A stretch of DNA of 64,000 nucleotides from Legionella gresilensis. Lineage in GTDB: Bacteria > Pseudomonadota > Gammaproteobacteria > Legionellales > Legionellaceae. The position numbers were made by a program, and so were the translations under genes. The notes beneath the pieces were generated by a model. The model was not told the origin of the DNA. It did no database searches and saw only the letters and a program-made list of their open reading frames with translations. The DNA lies in contig NZ_CAAAHX010000006.1 in NCBI RefSeq assembly GCF_900639865.1, forward strand, positions 124,001-188,000, read 5' to 3'. Of the stretch, positions 19,684 through 27,333 are shown piece after piece; within the stretch, counting starts at the first letter, position 1; every line of letters starts with the position of its first letter.

Positions 19684-21096
19684 ATGAGTAGTAACAAGCA
19701 CGTGTTGAGTATTTTTAGTCTCACCATGATCACTGTAGGATCAGTTGATAGTATTCGTAATTTACCTGCTACGGCATTATTTGGTAGCCAATTGATTTTT
19801 TTCTTTTTTTTTGGCGCATTATTTTTCTTAATCCCTACTGCATTAGTTTCTGCAGAATTAGCATCGGGTTGGCCTCGACAGGGTGGAATTTATATTTGGG
19901 TTAAGGAGGCTTTTGGTAAAAGAGCTGGGTTTTTAGCTATTTGGTTACAGTGGATTGAAAATGTCATTTGGTACCCAACTATTTTATCTTTTGTTGCTGG
20001 TACAATTGGTTACTTAATTAATCCTACACTTGTCACTAATCCGTTATTTTTATGGTTGGTTATCACTATTTCCTTTTGGATTGTAACAGGCATTAATATT
20101 CGTGGAATGAAGTCGGCTGCTCTTTTTAGCAATATTTGCGCAATTACAGGTTTAATTATTCCTATGACATTAATTATTGTGTTAGGAATTCTTTGGTTAG
20201 GAGGCGGTAATCCTTCTCAAATTCAATTTAATATGCACAGTATTATTCCACAGTGGCATGACCAATCATTATGGGTTTCTTTAACAGCTATCATGATGTC
20301 TTTTTGTGGTATTGAAATTGCTACTGTCCATGCCAATGATGTTCATAACCCTCAATATGCCTTTCCTCGAGCCTTAGTGATTTCAGTATCGATTATTTTA
20401 ATAACTTTAATCCTTGGATCCTTAGCGATTGCTATCGTTTTACCAAATAAAGATATTAATTTAGTTGCTGGCATTATGCAGGCTTTTGATGCCTTTTTTG
20501 CGCGCTATCATTTACTATGGATTATGCCGATTATTGCGTTAATGTTAATTATGGGTGGCTTAGGTGGCGTAAGTAATTGGATAATTGCACCAACAAAAGG
20601 CCTGATGGTTGCTGCCGCTGAAGGAAATTTACCGAAGGTGTTTAGACGTTCTAACACGTCTGGTGCGCCTGTGGTTATTTTAATAACACAGGCCATTATT
20701 GTTACTGGTTTATCAGCCCTATTTCTTTTTATGCCAAGCGTGAATGGTTCCTATTGGTTATTAACTGCGTTAGCTGCTCAATTGTATATGTTAATGTATT
20801 TAATTATGTTTGCTGCAGCTATTAAACTACGCATAAGTTATCCTAATCAACAGCGTCTTTTTAAAATTCCCGGTGGATTATTAGGGCTGATAACTGTTTC
20901 AGGAATAGGTATTATGGGTGTATTAACTACTTTAATCGTTAGCTTTGTGCCGCCTGAAAATATCAACATTGGTAGTATTACTCGTTATGAGCTAACGTTA
21001 ATTTTTGGCTTAGTTATAATGTGTCTACCACCTTTTATTAGTACTAAATTTTATCGAGGTGAAGCTGATCCAAGTGAAAGTTTGGAAGTTGCCTAA
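19684..21096 (+). CDS. APC-superfamily amino acid permease / antiporter
   Basis: An inner-membrane transporter of 470 residues with about 12 helices. It starts with the APC pattern ITVGSVDSIRNLPATALFG (TM1) and has SAELASGWPRQGGIYIWVKEAFG after TM2, close to the glutamate:GABA antiporter (GadC-like) group. The GIEIATVHANDVHNPQYAFPRAL loop is also typical. The substrate cannot be deduced. The PriC-like gene follows 37 bases after the stop and may be co-transcribed. Confidence 0.88.
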   Translation: MSSNKHVLSIFSLTMITVGSVDSIRNLPATALFGSQLIFFFFFGALFFLIPTALVSAELASGWPRQGGIYIWVKEAFGKRAGFLAIWLQWIENVIWYPTILSFVAGTIGYLINPTLVTNPLFLWLVITISFWIVTGINIRGMKSAALFSNICAITGLIIPMTLIIVLGILWLGGGNPSQIQFNMHSIIPQWHDQSLWVSLTAIMMSFCGIEIATVHANDVHNPQYAFPRALVISVSIILITLILGSLAIAIVLPNKDINLVAGIMQAFDAFFARYHLLWIMPIIALMLIMGGLGGVSNWIIAPTKGLMVAAAEGNLPKVFRRSNTSGAPVVILITQAIIVTGLSALFLFMPSVNGSYWLLTALAAQLYMLMYLIMFAAAIKLRISYPNQQRLFKIPGGLLGLITVSGIGIMGVLTTLIVSFVPPENINIGSITRYELTLIFGLVIMCLPPFISTKFYRGEADPSESLEVA

Positions 21097-21133
21097 ATAA
21101 TAACGACTTGAAGAAGGGGAGTGATAATTAATA

Positions 21134-21652
21134 ATGTCCATTGATTCATTATTAGCTAGTCTTCTGAAACGTCTTCCTGAATTAGAATGGCAGTTAAGTA
21201 AGTTTGGGCCGGTTTTTTCTTTCAAATTATTTCCGCCTGGGTTATTTCGCTGCTATCCTAAAGATGATATTGACGCTTATAGTAAAGAAATTAAAGATGA
21301 TATTAAGATTTTAAGTCAGCAAGAAAATAGTCAAGCGTCTCATTATTTGGCTCAAAAAATTAATCAAAAGATTAATGTATTGGTTACTTTTTGTCAGCAG
21401 CAAGCAAATCAAAAAATCCCCTTAACTAATAATGACTTCTCTATAAATAAATTAACTACTCGGCAACAATGGCTACAGAATTTAGAGGGACAAATTATCC
21501 TATTAAGACACCAAAAAGAAGCGTTAGTAAATCGTCTTTCTCAATCGAAGTCATTAGGTGGTGAAGTGGTATTAAAGCTTAATGCAGAATTAGGCCAGCT
21601 GCAAAAACAATTAACTTTAGCTGAAGAAGCTTACACAAAAGCTCTTAACTAA
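21134..21652 (+). CDS. priC: PriC-like primosomal replication protein (probable)
   Basis: A 172-residue all-helical, lysine/glutamine-rich protein. Its length and layout match PriC, a fork-restart protein that reloads DnaB (E. coli 175). There is an N-terminal helix pair ending in a short hydrophobic FPPGLF stretch, a middle ASHYLAQKINQKINVLVTF helix (compare the WLAEHLAAQLEAI helix of PriC), then RQQWLQNLEGQIILLRHQKEALV and a final coiled segment. Conserved residues are few, so this assignment is moderate. The mRNA may begin with the permease upstream. Confidence 0.55.
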   Translation: MSIDSLLASLLKRLPELEWQLSKFGPVFSFKLFPPGLFRCYPKDDIDAYSKEIKDDIKILSQQENSQASHYLAQKINQKINVLVTFCQQQANQKIPLTNNDFSINKLTTRQQWLQNLEGQIILLRHQKEALVNRLSQSKSLGGEVVLKLNAELGQLQKQLTLAEEAYTKALN

Positions 21653-21799
21653 ACGTAACGAATTTAAAAGGCGGTGTAGCGATAGTCCGATGAAAGATTA
21701 AATTAAATGGTCCTATAAATATAACCATGTAGCGGTAGGAAATCCTATTTTACAACTCAATTTAGCTGCGCTAAAGTATTTACTATTTGTGTGCAAGGC

Positions 21800-21831
21800 A
21801 AAAAAAACGCCAACTTAATTAAGTTAGCGTT
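21800..21831 (-). terminator. terminator of the 21858-22238 gene
   Basis: Inverted repeat AACGCCAACTT / AAGTTAGCGTT with one mismatch and an AATT loop. Read on the minus strand it is followed by a run of eight T. It lies 27 bases past the stop of the minus-strand gene. Confidence 0.75.
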
Positions 21832-21857
21832 AAATAGTGTTAGAAATTGCGTTATAA

Positions 21858-22238
21858 TTAATCGCAATTTAAATTAACAAGTTGGTCCCCATTATTTAGT
21901 AATCCTAATTTAGCGCGCTTATCTAATTCAAAATGCATATTATCACCTAGGTGAACGATAACTGTCATTGAATTACCTTCAGGGAGAATTAATCCATTGA
22001 CCACAGCTCTCTTTTTTAAAGCAGTCACTGAAATTGGATTTGCTTCAGTACCTTTAGCTCGAACTTTACAATGCAGAGTGCGGGTACTAAACCAATTACC
22101 TTCTAAAGAGCGTTCTTCATGAGGCATTAAATCATAACCCTTTGAGCGACTAACAAGCTCTTCTTGTCCAGCAAATGCATTAGCTGCAAAAAGAACACTT
22201 GAACCTAATAACAATGCGCCTATTTTTCTTATTTTCAT
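21858..22238 (-). CDS. small secreted protein of unknown function
   Basis: 126 residues with a clear signal peptide (positive MKIRKIG, hydrophobic core, AFA before the predicted cut at about residue 23). The mature part, about 100 residues, has two cysteines: one in TLHCKVRAKG and the other near the C-terminus (NLNCD). They could form a disulphide. The fold looks like a small beta-rich domain. I do not recognise the family. It is the last of three same-strand small envelope genes, each with its own roughly 50-base spacer. Confidence 0.8.
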   Translation of the reverse strand: MKIRKIGALLLGSSVLFAANAFAGQEELVSRSKGYDLMPHEERSLEGNWFSTRTLHCKVRAKGTEANPISVTALKKRAVVNGLILPEGNSMTVIVHLGDNMHFELDKRAKLGLLNNGDQLVNLNCD

Positions 22239-22289
22239 ATTACAACTCCTAATCTTTCTTATTTTTAGATGTTATTTAATTAATTTTAT

Positions 22290-22628
22290 TTATCTTCTTA
22301 ATAAATTATAAAGTATAAAGCCTATACCACCTGCAATTAATAACGAATTTACAGGATTTTGTTTAACAGCATTTATAATTTCATCAGAGTTAGCTTGCAA
22401 ATAATCTTTTGCCTCGTTAACCATTTTTTTACTTTCATCATAGAAATCACTTGCTGACTCTTTTACTTGTTGATATAGATCTTGAGATTTCTCTTTGCCT
22501 TGCTCAACTGCTTCATTTAACTTTTTTTCACCTTGATGATAAGCTGCTTGAGCTTTTTGCTTACCATTTTCATATAAGTTATTTACTTTTTCTTTTTCAT
22601 TTTCAAAGGCTGATCTATTGTTATTCAT
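22290..22628 (-). CDS. YqjD/ElaB-like (DUF883-type) tail-anchored protein
   Basis: 112 residues. A long Lys/Glu/Gln-rich amphipathic helix (about 5-85) with repeats like GEKKLNEAVEQGKEKSQDLY is followed by a glycine-rich membrane helix (LLIAGGIGFILYNL) and a terminal LLRR. This is the layout of YqjD/ElaB-type proteins, which in E. coli anchor ribosomes to the membrane in stationary phase. Sequence similarity is mainly compositional. It lies between a secreted protein gene and a BON lipoprotein gene, which suggests an envelope-stress role. Confidence 0.65.
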   Translation of the reverse strand: MNNNRSAFENEKEKVNNLYENGKQKAQAAYHQGEKKLNEAVEQGKEKSQDLYQQVKESASDFYDESKKMVNEAKDYLQANSDEIINAVKQNPVNSLLIAGGIGFILYNLLRR

Positions 22629-22680
22629 TTTTATTCCTTAGTTAACTTCAGTTAACACAGTAAAGATTGTAATATTTATC

Positions 22681-22989
22681 TTATCGACGAACTACAAGAT
22701 TATTCTCAACTACTCTAACTCCTTGTATCTGGCTAGCTAATTGACCTGCTTTGATTTTCTGTTGGTAGGTCTTAACAAAGCCACTTAAAAGTACAGTTCC
22801 TTTATCTGTTTCAACGTGTATACGTGAAGCAGGTAAACCTGTATTGTTCAGAAGAGCTGCTTTTACTGAGGTAGTAATCGTTGCATCTGAGCCATATTGA
22901 TTAACACTTCTTTCGCCGGACATAACTTGACAGCCTGAGAGTATGACCAATGAACAACCCACTAGTATACTGGCAATTTTTTTCTTCAT
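22681..22989 (-). CDS. BON-domain lipoprotein (OsmY-like)
   Basis: 102 residues. The signal peptide ends in a lipobox, LSGC, with the lipidated cysteine near residue 20. One BON domain follows (about 32-101): ITTSVKAALLNNTGLPASRIHVETDKGTVLLSGFVKT, ending in GVRVVENNLVVRR. BON domains are thought to bind phospholipid or other envelope surfaces. The gene is transcribed divergently from the first ribbon-helix-helix gene and shares its 196-bp upstream region. Confidence 0.88.
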   Translation of the reverse strand: MKKKIASILVGCSLVILSGCQVMSGERSVNQYGSDATITTSVKAALLNNTGLPASRIHVETDKGTVLLSGFVKTYQQKIKAGQLASQIQGVRVVENNLVVRR

Positions 22990-23042
22990 TGCTACTCCTT
23001 TATTTACAACAAGTTACTGAGTAAATTTATTTCCAAATTAAG

Positions 23043-23165
23043 GTGACAACTTTAAGTTACACCTTTGAGTCACATATGTCAAATCTTTTAAGTCAAAATT
23101 CAAAAATTATTGTTAATGAATTTTTTTCATGATATAAGACATTTCCTGACTTAAACTTGTCACAC
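23043..23165. promoter_or_regulatory. cluster of TGTCA/TGACA half-sites upstream of first RHH gene
   Basis: GTGACAA (23043), GAGTCACA (23067), ATGTCAAA (23076) and CTTGTCACAC (23156) lie between the divergent lipoprotein gene and the regulator gene. A comparable cluster precedes the paralogous regulator gene at 25382-25485. The operator role is inferred. Confidence 0.4.
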
Positions 23166-23185
23166 TAATTAAGAGTAAGGATATT

Positions 23186-23455
23186 ATGCTTATTGTCCCA
23201 GAACCAGCTACCCAAAAGAAAATCGCATTTCGTATTCGCATGAATGTTAAGACGCATGAAGAGATAATGGCATACTGTCAATGGGCCGGAATCACTTATC
23301 GAGATTTTTTTATTGAAGAGGCATGTAAATATATTTTAGCTCACGATAAAAAGTGGAATGCCTATAAACAAATTAAACAAAATGAAGTTGGCCTAGAAAG
23401 TCAATCTCTCAAAGAAAATGATGAATTTGTGACGTTAAATATTGCTGAGTTATGA
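23186..23455 (+). CDS. ribbon-helix-helix-type DNA-binding protein, paralog 1
   Basis: 89 residues. The N-terminal half fits a ribbon-helix-helix fold: beta strand KKIAFRIRMN, helix A THEEIMAYCQWAG, turn, helix B RDFFIEEACKYILAHD. The acidic, polar C-terminal tail is variable. It is strongly similar over its first 55 residues to the protein at 25501-25809. AAGGAT sits before the ATG. The fold is inferred from pattern; no named family was recognised. It probably represses genes near it, including itself. Confidence 0.65.
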   Translation: MLIVPEPATQKKIAFRIRMNVKTHEEIMAYCQWAGITYRDFFIEEACKYILAHDKKWNAYKQIKQNEVGLESQSLKENDEFVTLNIAEL

Positions 23456-23470
23456 GGGTAACTCTTTTTT
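23447..23470 (+). terminator. terminator overlapping the RHH paralog 1 stop codon
   Basis: The stem GAGTTA / TAACTC with a 6-base loop is followed by six T. The stop codon TGA lies within the loop region. Confidence 0.7.
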
Positions 23471-24082
23471 ATCTAATCTATACGAGAGCTTATCCTGCAA
23501 CAGCAATGGATATTGTTGTATAAATAAGTTTGAAGTCTGATTATAACGAAAGTGTGTCTATATTATTCCCTACAAATTCATCGTCATCCCCGCATAGGCG
23601 GGGAGCTATCTATCAATTAGCATTGAGGCTAATTCCCACATAGATTCCTGCCTACGCGAGAAAGACATTGATTATTCACGCAACAATACTCAGTAATGTT
23701 AAGCTCTATCTTGCAAAAATTTTAGCTTTATAACTTTTCTCCACTTAAAAGGGTAATATCTTTAATATCCATATGCAGAATTATTAAGTTAAGTCTATTT
23801 TTCCTAGTTAGATTAGAGTAACATTAAAGAGCCAGTTGAATTGCTTTGCCTGTGGATATCTTTTTTATTTAGTTCTATTAATTAACTCATCTTATTATAT
23901 TTTGCTACGTCTAGCCCTTAGTAAATAAGGTTTTTTTCGCTTGTTTTAATAAAAATAAGAGTGATTTGCTTATTAATAAACCTGTGGATAGTTTTGTGTA
24001 TATAGGATTAAATTTTTTATATTTAAATAATTAAGCTGTTTTAAGAAATCAAAAAATTTGTTACAACTCTATAAAATCAGAC
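23471..24082. other. 612-bp gene-free stretch between convergent genes
   Basis: No credible ORF on either strand. It holds a REP-like palindromic repeat (23582-23668) and otherwise AT-rich sequence. Its length is unusual for a space between convergent genes and suggests decayed DNA or insertion of repeats. Confidence 0.45.
23582..23668. repeat. REP/dRS3-like palindromic repeat, copy 1 (family D)
   Basis: GTCATCCCCGCATAGGCGGGG pairs imperfectly with CCTGCCTACGCGAGAAAGAC. Compared with the copy at 52116-52197, this one lies in the opposite orientation and is more degenerate; the inner segment (reverse-complemented GGGAATTAGCCTCAATGCTAATT) matches. The ATTCCC-N8-GGGAAT core of the family resembles Neisseria dRS3 repeats. 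Confidence 0.65.
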
Positions 24083-25180
24083 CTAAGCTAAAGTTAAAAT
24101 TGGTTGAGGCAACGGAGTATTTTCTCCAGTTAGTTTTGTAGAATTAAAGAAATTATTTTGATTAGAATAACTAGCATCATAATCAGCAACATCATGCTGA
24201 TGAGATGGTTTTTTATTTTCTTTATTTTTAATTGATTTCTTATCGGAAAAAGTTTGGGTAGGTATAATTAATCTTTTCTCTATGGCAACCTCAGAATGAT
24301 TCGTAGGTAAAGTATTAGAAGCTGGTATTGTGTTATCTCGTGTTTGATTTAATTCAATTACCTCTCGTAACTCCGTGTTTAATTTTAGAGTATATTGATT
24401 TAAATTTTTGGTTTGCTTACACCAAAGCGCTTTATCAATATTTAGCTCAGCATTCCTTACCGCTATATCTGTCATATAAATAGCAACAATTGGCGCTATC
24501 ACAACAATAGCGATTCCAACCCAAGGAATAATACTGAAACTTGCCATCAAGCCTAAACCCATTAATAAACCAGTGAATCCAGCAAAGCCGCCTGCAATAG
24601 TACCAAATGCACCAACAAAACCTTGAAAGGCAGCTATATTTATTTTTGACTTCTCTATATCGGTATAAGGGGTGTTGTTTAATTGATTAAGTAAAAATTG
24701 ATTAACGTATTTTTGTAGCGCTCGATTAAATAACTTTGGTTCTAGAGGATTATATAAATTATAAATGCCTTCAGAATTTAAAAAGCGCAAGAAATTAGCA
24801 CCTAATTTATCTTCATCTGTAGATTTTTGCTCAAGTTCTTGTGCTTTTTGTTCTATGAATTCTGTTAAAGTTAATGTTGTATTTAACATTTTATATTTAT
24901 ATAGTAGGGCAAAAAAAGTGGTAAGACTAATGAGTAAAGAATTTTCATGTTTTTCTTTTTTTCTTCTTAAATCTTCTTGCTGCTTTTTCAAGTCTTGATA
25001 GCTTATATAAGCAATAGGAACACTTATAAGTAAAAATACAGCGCTACAAATACTTCCCAATATAAGAGCAAGTGTGCCGCCAATACATAAATTCAAGGTT
25101 GCACTTAAAATTCCAAACATAGGCCAAGCTACTCCGCTGGCACTACCAATTCCTTCTAAAGCGGGTTTCATTATTGTCAT
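24083..25180 (-). CDS. unrecognised membrane protein, effector candidate
   Basis: 365 residues, family not recognised. There are two hydrophobic blocks, each long enough for a helical hairpin: about 22-60 (NLCIGGTLALILGSICSAVF) and 190-240 (glycine-rich GAFGTIAGGFAGFTGLLMGL, then IAIVVIAPIVAIYM). Between them is a charged helical region (KKQQEDLRRKKEKHEN); after residue 250 comes a hydrophilic, probably disordered tail. This layout of two hairpins with cytosolic tails is common among Legionella vacuole-membrane effectors, but that role is inference. It sits between the two paralogous RHH genes, on the opposite strand. Confidence 0.7.
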   Translation of the reverse strand: MTIMKPALEGIGSASGVAWPMFGILSATLNLCIGGTLALILGSICSAVFLLISVPIAYISYQDLKKQQEDLRRKKEKHENSLLISLTTFFALLYKYKMLNTTLTLTEFIEQKAQELEQKSTDEDKLGANFLRFLNSEGIYNLYNPLEPKLFNRALQKYVNQFLLNQLNNTPYTDIEKSKINIAAFQGFVGAFGTIAGGFAGFTGLLMGLGLMASFSIIPWVGIAIVVIAPIVAIYMTDIAVRNAELNIDKALWCKQTKNLNQYTLKLNTELREVIELNQTRDNTIPASNTLPTNHSEVAIEKRLIIPTQTFSDKKSIKNKENKKPSHQHDVADYDASYSNQNNFFNSTKLTGENTPLPQPILTLA

Positions 25181-25381
25181 TATTCTACTACCTTGCAGTA
25201 ATTAATCAGTATGGTTCAACAATTCTGAATAGAATTCAACCTGTATGAATTAAAAAAATCACCTTAGTAGATAAATCGTCAATTTTAAAGGGTTAAAAGA
25301 ATAGAGCCCAGCATTATTTTGTTTATTGCTTACTAGATCAGCCAAACAGACCAACTTTTATTAAAACTCATTCTAATAATT

Positions 25382-25485
25382 TGTGACATTGGTTGTCAAA
25401 TATAATATGACAGGGCTTGGGTTGTATGATTTTTAAAAATCTGGCAAAATTATATAATATTGTTTTGTCACAAATAATTTATATT
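25382..25485. promoter_or_regulatory. cluster of TGTCA/TGACA half-sites upstream of second RHH gene
   Basis: TGTGACATT (25382), GTTGTCAAA (25392), TATGACAGG (25406) and TTTGTCACAAA (25474-25484, nearly palindromic) precede the RHH gene at 25501. The last site is 16 bases from the start codon, well placed for repression. The 320-bp region from 25181 has no other gene; AATTCTGAATAGAATT near 25220 is another small palindrome. Confidence 0.45.
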
Positions 25486-25500
25486 TTTATGGAGACACAT

Positions 25501-25809
25501 ATGCTAATAACTCGCGAACCTATAGCTCAAAAAAAAATACAGTTCAGAATTAGAATGAGTGTTCAAATTTATGAACAACTTATGCAATATTGCCAGTGGG
25601 CTGGGATTAACAAAAGAGATTTTTTTATTGAGGAGGCATGTAAATATATTTTAAATAATGATATGGAATGGATTAATTATAAGCAAAGTAAAGATGTAAC
25701 TAATTTATTTTCCTTACAATCTCAAGATATTTCTATCATGCCTTTGCAGGATAATAACTGTAGTAACGAGACAAACTTGTCAGTAAATGAATTGGCTAAA
25801 GATAACTAA
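25501..25809 (+). CDS. ribbon-helix-helix-type DNA-binding protein, paralog 2
   Basis: 102 residues from ATG 25501, which follows GGAGA at a normal distance and matches the start of its paralog (MLITREP versus MLIVPEP). The ORF extends upstream to 25417, but that part does not resemble the paralog. Shared core: QKKIQFRIRMSVQIYEQLMQ, CQWAGI, KRDFFIEEACKYIL. The tail is Asn/Asp-rich and diverged. The MscS gene follows 88 bases later and may share its transcript. Confidence 0.65.
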   Translation: MLITREPIAQKKIQFRIRMSVQIYEQLMQYCQWAGINKRDFFIEEACKYILNNDMEWINYKQSKDVTNLFSLQSQDISIMPLQDNNCSNETNLSVNELAKDN

Positions 25810-25897
25810 TTATTTTAGAAATTTTAGTTAATTAATTAATTTACATTGTGCAGAGGTTAAAAGTTATGAGATCAAGGATAATTAGAAGGAGAAATAT

Positions 25898-27136
25898 ATG
25901 TCTATTGCTATAAATAAGCCTACTATTATGGGAGATAATTTTAAACCCGTATCTCCTCATCTTAGGAATATTCTTTTACCACCAATTTTTATAATTATTT
26001 TGGCAACGTTAGGTAATTATTTTTATCAAAAATATATATACTTTTTTGTTGATAAAACTGATTTGCCAGCGCTCAATATTATTGAGCAATTTAGTTTTTA
26101 TTTTTCTTTAGCTTTAAGTTTTTATTGGCTATTTACTCGTATTATAAATAATTTTACGAAATACTTGTTATCTACCTCCTTTTTAACTGCACATCAAACA
26201 ACAAGTATTTTACTACCTTTCTTTTCTAGCATATTAAAAACAATTGTTTTTTTAATTTTGTTTAATGCATTAATTCCTTACTTAGGACTACCAAGTCAAT
26301 TTTCCTATTTTTTAGATAAACTGAGTAGCTGCTTAATTATTTGTGCTATATCCTGGATTTTATTTAAGTTGGTTCATATAGCTGAGCAACTACTTTTACA
26401 TCGTTATACTGGTACGGCTGATAATAATGCTTTAGCAAGAAAAATATATACCCAAACCTTAATCTTAAAGCGAATTGCAATGGCAATTATTGCGATTCTA
26501 ACAGTAGGCGCTATTTTGATGTTATTTGATAATGTGCGTGCTTTAGGTGCGAGTGTATTAACGACTGCGGGGGTCATTGGTTTGGTATTGACCTTTACTG
26601 CACAGCGCTCTTTAGCAAGTCTATTTTCAGGTTTAGAAATTGCTTTAACGCAACCTATTAAGATAGGTGACTCTGTTGTTATTGAAAATGAGTTTGGTGT
26701 TGTTGAGGAAATTAATTTTCGTAATGTCATTATTAAATTGTGGGATTGGCGACGTTTAGTTGTTCCAACCAATTATTTTCTAGAACATTCCTTTCAAAAT
26801 TGGAGTAGGGAAGAGAGTAATAATTTAATTGGGACAGTTTATTTGTATGTAGACTTTACTTTACCTGTTGATGAAATGCGAGATGAGTTAAAACGTGTTT
26901 TAACTAACTCTGTGCTCTGGGATGGTAAAGTGTGTAGTATTCAAGTCAGTGATGTGCAAGATAGGGTGATGGAATTACGGATTTTAGCAAGTGCGCGAAC
27001 GCCGAGTGATGCTTGGGACTTACGTTGTGAGGTAAGAGAAAAATTGGTAGATTTTATTGTTAAAACTCATCCAACAAGTCTACCCGTAACTCGTACTCGC
27101 CAAATGCAATTAGGTGAAAAGAAAATTACAGCGTAG
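25898..27136 (+). CDS. MscS-family mechanosensitive ion channel
   Basis: An inner-membrane osmotic safety valve, 412 residues. Four to five membrane helices are followed by the MscS pore helix region GASVLTTAGVIGLVLTFTAQ, then the beta domain QPIKIGDSVVIENEFGVVEEINFRNV and the C-terminal alpha/beta domain (about 305-400). It is larger than E. coli MscS (286) and resembles the YnaI/YbdG-type arrangement. A strong AAGGAG precedes the ATG. Confidence 0.9.
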   Translation: MSIAINKPTIMGDNFKPVSPHLRNILLPPIFIIILATLGNYFYQKYIYFFVDKTDLPALNIIEQFSFYFSLALSFYWLFTRIINNFTKYLLSTSFLTAHQTTSILLPFFSSILKTIVFLILFNALIPYLGLPSQFSYFLDKLSSCLIICAISWILFKLVHIAEQLLLHRYTGTADNNALARKIYTQTLILKRIAMAIIAILTVGAILMLFDNVRALGASVLTTAGVIGLVLTFTAQRSLASLFSGLEIALTQPIKIGDSVVIENEFGVVEEINFRNVIIKLWDWRRLVVPTNYFLEHSFQNWSREESNNLIGTVYLYVDFTLPVDEMRDELKRVLTNSVLWDGKVCSIQVSDVQDRVMELRILASARTPSDAWDLRCEVREKLVDFIVKTHPTSLPVTRTRQMQLGEKKITA

Positions 27137-27333
27137 TCTAGTGTTACTTAGGTGTTACGGTTAATTTATTAATATAATCTTATAATAGGCATAGGATAGC
27201 TAGAGCAAATTCTTATTATAATTATTTTCAATAATTCTAATAGGAAAAGAGCTGCCCTATGTTTATTTTGCTTAATATTTACTTAATTTAATTAAGTTAT
27301 AATTGCTGCTGCAAAATTAATGGTATGTAAAAA

